A DNA stretch of 41,604 nt from Kocuria sp. (GTDB lineage Bacteria > Actinomycetota > Actinomycetes > Actinomycetales > Micrococcaceae): NCBI GenBank assembly GCA_030454085.1, contig JAKDJD010000023.1, forward strand, positions 1 to 41,604. Reading direction: 5' to 3'. Positions 1 through 7,788 of this stretch are shown in pieces. The position numbers were made by a program, and so were the translations under genes. Every line of letters starts with the position of its first letter. Positions within the stretch are counted from its first letter, which is position 1. Under the pieces are notes generated by a model, which was not told the origin of the DNA, made no database searches, and was given only the letters and a program-made list of their open reading frames with translations.

Positions 1-23
1 CGCCATATCCCGCCCGGACGGGT

Positions 24-716
24 TCAGTCCATGGCGGGCAGGGCGTCGACGAACCAAGAGGTGATGCTGGTCGGGTGCGTGATCGCGGTCCCCACCACCA
101 CGGAGTCGGCTCCCGCGGACAGGGCCGACGCGGCCTGGGCCGGGGTGTGGATCCGCCCTTCGGCAATGAGCATCCGGCCGGTGCCCTGCGCCGCGATCTG
201 TTCGATGAGTTCCAGGTCCGGGCCATCGGTCTTGGGGCGTTCCCCCGTGTACCCCGCGAGGGTCGTTCCGAGAACGTCCGCACCGGAGTCGACCGCGGCC
301 AGTGCGTCGTCGAGAGAGCCGCAATCGGCCATGACCCTTGCCCCGGTCTTTTCGTGGATCACGGCGATCGTTTCAGTCAGACTGCGACCATCGGGGCGTT
401 CCCGCCGGGTCGCGTCCAGGGCCACGATGTGGGCACCCGCCTGGGCGACAGCGAGGGCGTGATGGAGGGTCGGGGTGATGAAGACCCCTTCGCGACCGTC
501 CTTGAACAAACCAATGACGGGCACCTCCACGGCCGACCTCGCGTGCTGGATGTCGGCGAGACCCTGGACCCTGACGGCCCCCGCCCCACCGAGCACGGCC
601 GATTGGGCGACCTGGGCCATGGTCCGAGGGTCCCGCATGGGTTCACCAGGGTATGCCTGGGCCGAGACGACGAGTCGCCCCCGCAGGCCGTTCAGCTGTT
701 CGTTGGTGAGGAGCAT
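24..716 (-). CDS. nanE: N-acetylmannosamine-6-phosphate 2-epimerase
   Basis: This 230-aa protein converts ManNAc-6-P to GlcNAc-6-P, the last Neu5Ac-specific step before the amino-sugar pathway. It is a cytoplasmic TIM-barrel enzyme. Visible family segments are VIGLFKD, ALDATRRERPDG, MADCGSLDDA and AEGRIHTP, followed by VVVGTAITHP near the C-terminus, and the length is normal for NanE. The frame is open upstream to 797, but ATG at 716 is chosen because GGAAAGGA lies just upstream and the family N-terminus begins there. It is the last gene of the nanH-nanA-nanK-nanE operon, 28 bp after nanK. A short G/C-rich inverted repeat lies beyond its stop at the window edge. Confidence 0.93.
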   Translation of the reverse strand: MLLTNEQLNGLRGRLVVSAQAYPGEPMRDPRTMAQVAQSAVLGGAGAVRVQGLADIQHARSAVEVPVIGLFKDGREGVFITPTLHHALAVAQAGAHIVALDATRRERPDGRSLTETIAVIHEKTGARVMADCGSLDDALAAVDSGADVLGTTLAGYTGERPKTDGPDLELIEQIAAQGTGRMLIAEGRIHTPAQAASALSAGADSVVVGTAITHPTSITSWFVDALPAMD

Positions 717-744
717 GGCTTCCTTTCCGCCCGGAGGGCGCGTC

Positions 745-1734
745 TCAGTCCGTGGGGGCTGCGGGGTTACGGTCCGACCAAGCGAGCGAAGCCGCACCCA
801 GGAGCGCCGCCATATCCCCGGACGAGGCGGCCACGGGGCGCGTGGTGATCCCGGGCAGTCGGACCTTCGAGAAGGTCTCGATCATGGGCTCCCACCACGA
901 AGGTCCCGAAGCTGCCAGGCCGCCGGAGAGCACGAGCTCGTCCGGGTCGATCATATTGACGATCCCACCGAGGAATGCCCCTGCGATTTCCGCCGAAACC
1001 CTGACGACGCGGCTTGCAGAAGCGTCTTCATCGGCCCGTGCGAACACTTCGCGGGCAGTGCTGAGTTCGGCTTGTCCGCCGGCGCTGCGATAGGCCTCCG
1101 CGAACGAGACGCCGCCGCACGCGTTTTCGAGGATCATGTGCTGAGGCGTCTCCGACCCGGCCGCGAAGAGCTCGGCGTCCGGGTGGTGAGGCATCGGCGT
1201 CATTCCCACGTGACCGGCGACGAAATGCCTGCCGACCTGTGGTTTGCCGTCGATCAGCATGGCACCTCCCACACCGGTCCCGAAGGCGACCAGGAACATC
1301 GTCCCTCCCGCCGTCATGCCGTGGTTCTTTCTGTACAGCGCCTCGCCCAACGCATGTGCGTGGACGTCATTGACCGGCCGGACGGTCGTGATGGGCCGAC
1401 CGGGAACGTCCTCCAACAACGCGGCCAGGTCGCGTGACAGTGCGGTCCCGGTCCAGTCGCGGATGTTGGGCGTTGCCGAGACGACGTCGCCGGTGTGCGG
1501 GTCGACGACGCCGGCCGACCCGATGCCCAGGACGGGACGGACCTCAATCCCGCGTTCCCTGGCCTCGTCAAGCAGTGTCCTGGACACCGAAGCCGCGGTG
1601 GCCATGACCGCGGACGCCCCGCGTTGGGCCGGCGTGGGTTCGGCGGCCTGCCCCAGGATCTCTCCCGTGGCGGTGATGAGCGCTCCCGCCGTTTTCGTTC
1701 CACCCAGGTCGAGGGCGACCGCGGCATGGGTCAT
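745..1734 (-). CDS. nanK: ROK-family sugar kinase, probable N-acetylmannosamine kinase
   Basis: This 329-aa protein probably phosphorylates ManNAc released by NanA. It starts with the ROK/hexokinase phosphate-binding segment LDLGGTKTAGAL (residues 8-19). A second glycine-rich segment, AFGTGVGGAML, and a C-terminal LSGGLAASGPSWWEP segment are also visible. The usual ROK zinc motif (CxCGxxGCxE) is not present: GHVG is followed by a cysteine-poor stretch ending in ENACGG. ATG at 1734 overlaps the nanA stop as ATGA, so translational coupling is likely, and it matches the kinase N-terminus. The open frame upstream overlaps nanA and is rejected. ManNAc is inferred as substrate from the operon. Confidence 0.85.
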   Translation of the reverse strand: MTHAAVALDLGGTKTAGALITATGEILGQAAEPTPAQRGASAVMATAASVSRTLLDEARERGIEVRPVLGIGSAGVVDPHTGDVVSATPNIRDWTGTALSRDLAALLEDVPGRPITTVRPVNDVHAHALGEALYRKNHGMTAGGTMFLVAFGTGVGGAMLIDGKPQVGRHFVAGHVGMTPMPHHPDAELFAAGSETPQHMILENACGGVSFAEAYRSAGGQAELSTAREVFARADEDASASRVVRVSAEIAGAFLGGIVNMIDPDELVLSGGLAASGPSWWEPMIETFSKVRLPGITTRPVAASSGDMAALLGAASLAWSDRNPAAPTD

Positions 1735-2654
1735 AGGAGTCCGGTCCTTTCCAAGATCGTACGAATCGAGGCGGCCTCGTTCTCGTTGAGCGCCGCCATC
1801 GGCTTGGACATTGTATTCGACGAGATTACGCCCAGTTCGACCAGCGCGGTCTTGAACGCGCCCAGCCCTGCGGCACCGCCGGAGACGCGATTCGAGTCCA
1901 CGCACCCGACGATCGTGAACAGATCGACCAGACGGTTCTGTTCACGACGTGCGGCTTCCCAATCGCCGGATGCCGCCGCCTCGTACAGACGAACGTAGCC
2001 GGAAGGATCCACGTTGCCCAGCCCGGGCACAATGCCGTCCGCCCCGGAGAGCATGGCTCCGTCGCACACGACCTCGTGGCCCGTGAACAGGGAGAACCCC
2101 GCGACGTCGCGCGTGGCGAGCGCGAGCTGCCGGAAGGCGACGTCGTCGTTGGAGGAGTCCTTGACTCCGACGATCGTACCCTCGTGAGCCAGCTGGGCCA
2201 GCAGGTCCGCGCCCAAGGGGATATGGGTGCGAACGGGAACGTTGTAGGCGAAGACGGGGACATCCACGGCATCCCGCACCATGCGGAAGTGATCGAGGAT
2301 CTCGTTCTGGTTCGTGATCACGTAGTACGGACTGGAGGCGACAACGGCGTCCGCACCGAGCCGGGTCATTCTCCGTGCTTCTTCCGCGACCCGCACACCG
2401 GTCTGGTCATTGGCGCCCACGATCACGGGCACCGACCCGTTCACGATCTCGGCGGTCAGTTCGACGACGGTGCTCCGTTCGTCATCGCTCATATAGGGCG
2501 TCTCGGCGGAGGACCCGAGCATGAACAGGCCATGCACTCCTCCGTCGATCAGGTGACGGACGACCCGTTCGAGGCCGTTGCGGTCAATCTCGCCGTCGCT
2601 GGATCGGGGGGTGACGACGGGCGGGATGACGCCGCGGAATCGAGGATTGCTCAT
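1731..2654 (-). CDS. nanA: N-acetylneuraminate lyase (DapA/NanA family)
   Basis: This 307-aa class I aldolase splits Neu5Ac into ManNAc and pyruvate in the cytoplasm. The family GSxxE signature is GSSAE at 47-51. Tyr137 (in FAYNVP) and the Schiff-base Lys165 (in VGVKDSS) fall at the same positions as in E. coli NanA. Sequence alone does not fully exclude another DHDPS-superfamily activity, but its place between a sialidase and the nanK-nanE pair makes the lyase call strong. The start has an AAAGGAG ribosome site. The gene is 34 bp after nanH and overlaps nanK by 4 bp. Confidence 0.9.
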   Translation of the reverse strand: MSNPRFRGVIPPVVTPRSSDGEIDRNGLERVVRHLIDGGVHGLFMLGSSAETPYMSDDERSTVVELTAEIVNGSVPVIVGANDQTGVRVAEEARRMTRLGADAVVASSPYYVITNQNEILDHFRMVRDAVDVPVFAYNVPVRTHIPLGADLLAQLAHEGTIVGVKDSSNDDVAFRQLALATRDVAGFSLFTGHEVVCDGAMLSGADGIVPGLGNVDPSGYVRLYEAAASGDWEAARREQNRLVDLFTIVGCVDSNRVSGGAAGLGAFKTALVELGVISSNTMSKPMAALNENEAASIRTILERTGLL

Positions 2655-2688
2655 ATCTTCTCCTTTTTAGGGGGTCAGGCTCTTCTTG

Positions 2689-5031
2689 TCAGAGCGAGGT
2701 CAGGGATTGCCGCGACTCTTCGAGCCACGACAATGGGATGCGGGTGAAGTAGATGCCATGCCATTCCCTCTCCCACAACAGTCCGATCGATCCGTCGCTC
2801 AACTGAGCCATGGACTGATAGACGTAGTGGCGAGGGTTGAACACTTTGTTGTGCGGCCAAGTTCGACCGTCGTCGTAGGAAAGCCGCAGTACCCCGCAGC
2901 CGCGAAACGGCAACAGCTGAGAGGCGTTCGCGAAGACGACGCCTCTCCCCCGTTCGGTGCTGAGGGCGACCGCGTTGGGCTGGCTGAAAATCTCGGTCAA
3001 CTGGGGATCAAAATCGACGGGGCCCCACGTCTGGCCACCGTCCGAGCTCCGGGACCGGGCCACCCTGCCGCTGCTGTTCTGATTGCGCATGAGCAGTACG
3101 AGTTCACCGTTCTCCGCCTCGAATACGGTCGATTCGTGGAGAGATGCGGCGTCGTAGCTCAGCGTCCGGGAGTGGACCGTTTGTCCGTCGATCTCCCGTT
3201 CGTCGTTCGGGGACCCGCCCAGGCACCAGGTCGTTCCGCCATCGTCGGAATACACGACCGCGACAGAGAATGTAATGTTCTCTTCCCTGTTGTAGTAGAC
3301 GGGCATGACAAGTCGGCCGGCATACGGCCCCTTCTCGATCTGGATTCCGGACCCGGGGGACGTTCCCAGGAAACGCATCCACGGCTGCTTGACCTGCGGC
3401 GTGATATCCACCGGGTCGCTCCATGTCTCGCCGTCGTCGTCGCTCGTGACCATCCAGAGGTAGCAGCTGAGAAGCGGGCGCAGAGGCGGATGGCTCGTAG
3501 AGTCCCAGATATTTCCCTGCTTCTCGCCACTGAGCAGAACCGTCCCGTCCGTCTCGACCCGGTACTCTGTGGGGGTTCCGTCGCCACGAAGGACCTGTCC
3601 GTCTTCCTGGAGCTCGTGTTCGTCTCCGTCGTCATCCGTGAGGAGCAGACGACCGGCATCGTTGAAACCCGTGCCGAGCGCGGAATTCGGTTGTCCGACG
3701 CCGCCGGGGAAATGGTCGATCAAGACGACGATCCTGCCGGTCGACCTGTCCTCGACCAGCAGAGAATCGATGACCGATGCGCCTTTCGGCCCTTCGCCCG
3801 GCGAAGAAATGACGGTTTGAAGATCCTCCCACGTCGCGCCGTCGTCCAGGCTTCTGCGGATCACGAAGTTGATGTGGTTCGGGCTGTCATTGGCGATGGC
3901 CGTCCGCTGGTCCGCTCCGGCGATGAGAACACCGCTTTGCGTCCGCAGGAGAGAAGGAATCCTGTAACTGACGGAACCGAGCATTCCTGTGTCGAAGAGA
4001 GCGTTCGTGTCCAGGGGGTCCACCATCGACAGACGCTTGACCTGCGCATCGGAGAGGATTTGGTCGAAGACCATCGCAGTCGAGGCCTCCCCGAAGAGTC
4101 GAGAACCGTCGATGTCCATCCCCACCGTGACGACGTCGACGTCCGCGACGTCGCGGAAAAAGGCTACCCCCGGAGCACGACCAACCTGGAAACCGTCCAC
4201 GTAGATGATGGTTGCTCCATATCCGGAGGTCACGACGATGTCGTGCCACCCTCCGTCGTCCCAGTTGCCTGGGGCCACCACATCCACCAATGTTCGACCA
4301 CCAGCCGTGACGCTGTAACGCAGGTCCCCGGAATCGATCCGTAGGGTCACCGCATGCTGTCCCGGATCCTGCTTCGCCAAACCGCCCTGAAGGATGACTC
4401 CGCCTTGGTGGCGCCCTCTCACACGGAAACGTGCCCGCAGAGAGCCCACGGAAAGTTCGGCGCAGCGTCGGGCATCACGGTCCGCGAGTCTCTCTGCGGC
4501 AAACTCAACCAGGGGCCGCGTTTCTTCGGTGTGCGCCAAGACTCCGCGCGGGGTCAGGACGTCAGACCTGATAGTCAGGTGGGAAACCTCCGGAACCCCT
4601 TCCCGACCCACCTCAAGAGCTCCGAGCTCACCCAACGCCTCGAAGAAGCTGACATCAGTGGCGGTAAAGAGCTCGTACCCGTCCAGGAAGATGGACGTCC
4701 CGCGAGGCCCGACCACGACCGCGACGTCGTGATCCCGCCCGTCATTGAGCCGGTCGGCATCTTCGGCATCGAGGAATGAGGAAATCCCGCCGTCAACGGT
4801 GACGCGCCGGACCAGACGATTCCGTTCGATCGCCAGCTCCCACTCCGCACTCTCGTCGGCGGCCCGCGCCGACAGCAACGTGCCGTCGACGAGAGTCGCA
4901 AACTTCAGCAGAATCGTTCCCTCGCGGAGCCCCTGCAGCACATCCAGCCGCTGAGCCGTCGCACGATTGATGTCGGCGCAGGAACCGACTTCGTCCACAA
5001 GAACCCCGCTGGCATGCAGCGATGCTTTCAT
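2689..5031 (-). CDS. nanH: GH33 exo-sialidase with two N-terminal lectin-like domains, no signal peptide
   Basis: This 780-aa sialidase releases sialic acid from glycans. Two ConA/LamG-like beta domains (about 30-165 and 185-335) look like a duplication: FLDGYELFTATDVSFF in the first parallels YVDGFQVGRAPGVAFF in the second. The catalytic propeller has the RIP motif (R357), the probable acid/base D374, R649 and a probable nucleophile near Y738. Five Asp boxes start near 394, 530, 595, 662 and 718. An insertion at about 440-525 and the following LWM...DDDGETW segment recall the pneumococcal NanA/NanB type. ATG 5031 is chosen over 5061 because of its GGAGGAA site. No hydrophobic leader, sorting motif or C-terminal anchor is visible, which suggests a cytoplasmic enzyme. 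It is the first gene of the nan operon. Confidence 0.92.
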   Translation of the reverse strand: MKASLHASGVLVDEVGSCADINRATAQRLDVLQGLREGTILLKFATLVDGTLLSARAADESAEWELAIERNRLVRRVTVDGGISSFLDAEDADRLNDGRDHDVAVVVGPRGTSIFLDGYELFTATDVSFFEALGELGALEVGREGVPEVSHLTIRSDVLTPRGVLAHTEETRPLVEFAAERLADRDARRCAELSVGSLRARFRVRGRHQGGVILQGGLAKQDPGQHAVTLRIDSGDLRYSVTAGGRTLVDVVAPGNWDDGGWHDIVVTSGYGATIIYVDGFQVGRAPGVAFFRDVADVDVVTVGMDIDGSRLFGEASTAMVFDQILSDAQVKRLSMVDPLDTNALFDTGMLGSVSYRIPSLLRTQSGVLIAGADQRTAIANDSPNHINFVIRRSLDDGATWEDLQTVISSPGEGPKGASVIDSLLVEDRSTGRIVVLIDHFPGGVGQPNSALGTGFNDAGRLLLTDDDGDEHELQEDGQVLRGDGTPTEYRVETDGTVLLSGEKQGNIWDSTSHPPLRPLLSCYLWMVTSDDDGETWSDPVDITPQVKQPWMRFLGTSPGSGIQIEKGPYAGRLVMPVYYNREENITFSVAVVYSDDGGTTWCLGGSPNDEREIDGQTVHSRTLSYDAASLHESTVFEAENGELVLLMRNQNSSGRVARSRSSDGGQTWGPVDFDPQLTEIFSQPNAVALSTERGRGVVFANASQLLPFRGCGVLRLSYDDGRTWPHNKVFNPRHYVYQSMAQLSDGSIGLLWEREWHGIYFTRIPLSWLEESRQSLTSL

Positions 5032-5077
5032 GACAATTCCTCCGTTGAAGAAGCTATCCACAAGGTGCCCCTCGACA

Positions 5078-5127
5078 CATAGGACATCCTATGACTGCAC
5101 TCTAACACCTCGATCGAGCCTGGTCAG
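5078..5127 (-). promoter_or_regulatory. nanH operon promoter with NanR-type operator
   Basis: On the minus strand, CTGACC (5122-5127) and TAGAGT (5099-5104) are separated by 17 bp. The palindrome CATAGGA-CA-TCCTATG (5078-5093) lies at the predicted transcription start, a position suited to repression. The same core occurs at nanT and at the ABC operon. The promoter is inferred from sequence. Confidence 0.75.
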
Positions 5128-5157
5128 GAATCGAATTCTCTGGGCGCGGGAGGGACG

Positions 5158-5204
5158 TTGACCTGGATCACTCAACCTGCTAATTTCCGCGTAGGACGTC
5201 CTAC
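5158..5204 (+). promoter_or_regulatory. nanT promoter with NanR-type operator
   Basis: TTGACC (5158-5163) and TAATTT (5181-5186) have 17-bp spacing. The perfect 14-bp palindrome GTAGGACGTCCTAC (5191-5204) begins 4 bp after the -10 box, covering the expected start site. It is back-to-back with the nanH promoter. Confidence 0.8.
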
Positions 5205-5264
5205 CTATGACTGACATCTCACCCGCGGCCGAATGCCGGCCTTCAGAGCAAGGATCTCGTGGTC

Positions 5265-6755
5265 ATGAGTTCTCCTCATACTTCATCTCGTACCTCCCCC
5301 AGTACCGGGAAGCGCTGGTGGCAGCACCTCGATTCACAGGACGGAAAATCGTTCTTCGCAGCCTGGCTTGGCGTTCTCCTCGACGGGTACGATTTCGTGC
5401 TCATCTCTTTCGCCCTTCCGGCGATGATCGAGACCTTCGACCTCACCCTCGTTCAGGGCGCCTCTTTGGTATCAGCGGCCTTCATTACCCGCTGGCTCGG
5501 CGGCCTCGTCCTGGGCGCAGTCGGCGACAAGTTCGGCAGGCGTCCCGCGATGGTCGTCTCGATCCTCATGTTCGCTGTGGCTTCCATCGGCATGGCTTTC
5601 GCGCCGAACTATTGGTTCCTCTTCGTCTTCCGCCTCATCATCGGGTTTGCCATGGCGGGCGAGTACTCCGCCTCGGCCGCATACGTCATCGAGTCCTGGC
5701 CCAGGCACATGCGCAACAAGGCCTCCGGCTTCCTACTGTCCGGATATGCCTTCGGCGTGGTTCTTGCGGCCCAGGTCGACAAATACCTCGTCCCGTGGGC
5801 CGAGCAATTCGGGCATGGGTGGGGCTGGCGAGCCCTGTACCTGACGGGCATCGTTCCTATCGTCGTCGCGATCTACATGCGCCGCTCGCTTCCCGAAGCC
5901 AAGGATTGGGAGGAATCCAAGAAGACGGGACCGGCCCAGGAAGCGGACATGCTCACGACCCTGTTCGGCGGCCCGAAGAAAATCCTCAACCTCATGGGCA
6001 CCGTGGTGGCTGCGGTGTCGCTCCTGTTCATCTTCGCCGGATTCGGCCTCCCCCGGTACGCTGTGGTCCTTCTGGCCGTGGTGTCGGCCGCGGTATTCAT
6101 CGCCTTCATCGTGCAATTCGACAAGATGCGTTGGGCCACCGGTATCGCCATCGTGGTGACAGTCTTCGCGAGCTTCATGTACACCTGGCCGATTCAGGGC
6201 CTGTTGCCGACGTACCTCAAGGGGGTCGGCATGGATCCCAACGTGGTGGCCAACATCGTCACCATCGCGGGCTTGGGCAATGCCCTCGGCTATATCGTGG
6301 CCGGTTTCGCGGGGGACGCCGTCGGCATGCGCCGCTGGTACGCCATCAGCCTGACCATCTCCCAGATCCTTGTGTTCCCTCTGTTCCTGCAGAATGGCGA
6401 GTACGTGGTCCTGGTCGGGATTCTGCTCTTCTTCACCCAGATGTTCGGACAGGGTGTCTCCGGCCTTCTGCCCAAGTGGGTTTCCAGCTACTTCCCGGTC
6501 GAAAAGCGAGCGGCCGGCTTGGGGTTCACCTACAACGTGGGCGCCCTGGGCGGCGCAGTCGGCCCGATTCTTGGTGCGAGCCTCGCCGACAAGTTCTCCC
6601 TGGGCACCGCACTGGCGGTTCTCTCCGTCGGGTTCGCTCTCCTCGTCATCCTGTCCATCTGGCTGAATCTGCCTCGTAGGGCTCAGACCGCCGTATCAGC
6701 TGAAAGCGTCCGGCCTGAGGACGGAAACGACGAAATCATCGCAACCACGGACTGA
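5265..6755 (+). CDS. nanT: MFS sialic acid transporter
   Basis: This 496-aa multi-spanning permease should import free Neu5Ac with protons. It resembles E. coli NanT over its length: AAWLGVLLDGYDFVLIS near the start, then GDKFGRRPAMV, MAGEYSASAAYVIESWP, RNKASGFLLSG, TWPIQGLLPTYLKG and AAGLGFTYNVGALGGAVGP. The central region between TM6 and TM7 contains extra hydrophobic segments, as in the 14-helix NanT type. ATG 5265 has AAGGA about 10 nt upstream. GTG 5259 is an alternative start two codons earlier. It is divergent from nanH, has its own operator and ends before a strong palindromic terminator. Confidence 0.94.
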   Translation: MSSPHTSSRTSPSTGKRWWQHLDSQDGKSFFAAWLGVLLDGYDFVLISFALPAMIETFDLTLVQGASLVSAAFITRWLGGLVLGAVGDKFGRRPAMVVSILMFAVASIGMAFAPNYWFLFVFRLIIGFAMAGEYSASAAYVIESWPRHMRNKASGFLLSGYAFGVVLAAQVDKYLVPWAEQFGHGWGWRALYLTGIVPIVVAIYMRRSLPEAKDWEESKKTGPAQEADMLTTLFGGPKKILNLMGTVVAAVSLLFIFAGFGLPRYAVVLLAVVSAAVFIAFIVQFDKMRWATGIAIVVTVFASFMYTWPIQGLLPTYLKGVGMDPNVVANIVTIAGLGNALGYIVAGFAGDAVGMRRWYAISLTISQILVFPLFLQNGEYVVLVGILLFFTQMFGQGVSGLLPKWVSSYFPVEKRAAGLGFTYNVGALGGAVGPILGASLADKFSLGTALAVLSVGFALLVILSIWLNLPRRAQTAVSAESVRPEDGNDEIIATTD

Positions 6756-6896
6756 GTCGTCGCCCTTTCACTTCATCACTTCATGCCTCATTGACGAGCC
6801 GAAAACTCCTCAACGAACGAACATCATGAGGCCATCCGTGGATCGCCGACTATCCCGTCGTAAGGTGAGCCCCCTGGAAGGCTGACGCCGCACAAG

Positions 6897-6926
6897 CGCC
6901 CGTTCGAAGAATTCTTCGAACGGGCG
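6897..6926. terminator. Bidirectional terminator between nanT and the ABC operon
   Basis: This is a perfect 30-bp palindrome with the arm CGCCCGTTCGAAGAA. It sits between two convergent transcription units. T-runs are weak on both sides, so termination is inferred from symmetry and position. The 6756-6896 stretch before it holds no recognisable gene. Confidence 0.7.
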
Positions 6927-6978
6927 GTTGTCTCCTTGCGCTCGAGCGCCCCGGCCTGTCGCCGTGCCGGCTTCGCCC

Positions 6979-7788
6979 TCAGTCGAGAAACGACGGAGCG
7001 GCCTTCAGCAAATTCACTGTGTATTCGGACGAAGGATTGCCCAGCACGTCCTGCGCCAGCCCCTGCTCGATGGCTCGCCCCTGGGTCATGACCAGGAGGT
7101 CATCGGAGATATGTCGCACGGTCTGGATGTCATGCGAGATGAAGACCATCCCGATGCCGAGTTCCTTTTTCAGATCGATCAAGAGGTTGAGGACCTGGGC
7201 TCGCACGGAGACGTCCAAAGCGCTCGTCGGCTCGTCGGCGACGATGACCTCGGGATCCAGGGCGAGCGCTCGGGCGATGGCGACGCGCTGGCGCTGGCCT
7301 CCGGAGAGCTGGGCCGGAACCGCTTCGGCGGCCGATGTAGGCAGCCCCACCATGTCCAGCAGTTCGTAGACCCGATCCGACCGGCCCGGTACGCTGCCCA
7401 TTCCGTGCACGTCCATGGGGTCCCTGATGATGTCGTGAGTGGTCATGCGAGGGTTCAGCGCGGTCGAGGCGTTCTGGAACACCATCGTCACCGCCTTGCC
7501 GAAGGCCTTCCGGTCCGCCTTGCCGGTGCCCACCGGCTTGCCCCGATGCAACAACCGTCCGCCGGTGGGCTCCTGAAGACCGACGAGGACGTTCGCGAGC
7601 GTCGTCTTCCCGGAACCGGACTCACCAACGATGCCGACCGTGCGACCGCTCTGGACCTCGAGGGAGATCCCGTCCACCGCTTTGACCACCTTTCGCCGGA
7701 ACAGTGAACCGGTTCGACTGGTGAAGTGGACTTCGAGGTTCTCCAGGGAGAGGACGGACTCTGCGGTCCGGGATTCCGTGGCGCTCAT
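6979..7788 (-). CDS. Dipeptide/sialic acid-type ABC transporter ATPase (SatD/DppF-like)
   Basis: This 269-aa cytoplasmic ATPase should energise the adjacent importer. It has Walker A GESGSGKT, signature LSGGQRQR and Walker B VIVADEPTSALDV, and it ends with the short OppF-type C-terminal region. ATG 7788 forms an ATGA overlap with the upstream permease-ATPase gene and has AGGAG upstream. It is the last gene of the four-gene operon headed by the Tat lipoprotein at 12445. Family alone would suggest peptide or nickel transport. The shared operator with nanH and nanT points to sialic acid or sialylated sugars. Confidence 0.88.
   Translation of the reverse strand: MSATESRTAESVLSLENLEVHFTSRTGSLFRRKVVKAVDGISLEVQSGRTVGIVGESGSGKTTLANVLVGLQEPTGGRLLHRGKPVGTGKADRKAFGKAVTMVFQNASTALNPRMTTHDIIRDPMDVHGMGSVPGRSDRVYELLDMVGLPTSAAEAVPAQLSGGQRQRVAIARALALDPEVIVADEPTSALDVSVRAQVLNLLIDLKKELGIGMVFISHDIQTVRHISDDLLVMTQGRAIEQGLAQDVLGNPSSEYTVNLLKAAPSFLD

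Noticed and set aside
2686..4344. 552-aa plus-strand open frame
   Set aside because: It is antisense to the sialidase gene. The sialidase frame has clear catalytic motifs and Asp boxes.
5207..6679. 490-aa plus-strand frame overlapping nanT
   Set aside because: It is the +1 shadow of nanT with Arg/His-rich translation. The nanT frame matches the known transporter along its length.
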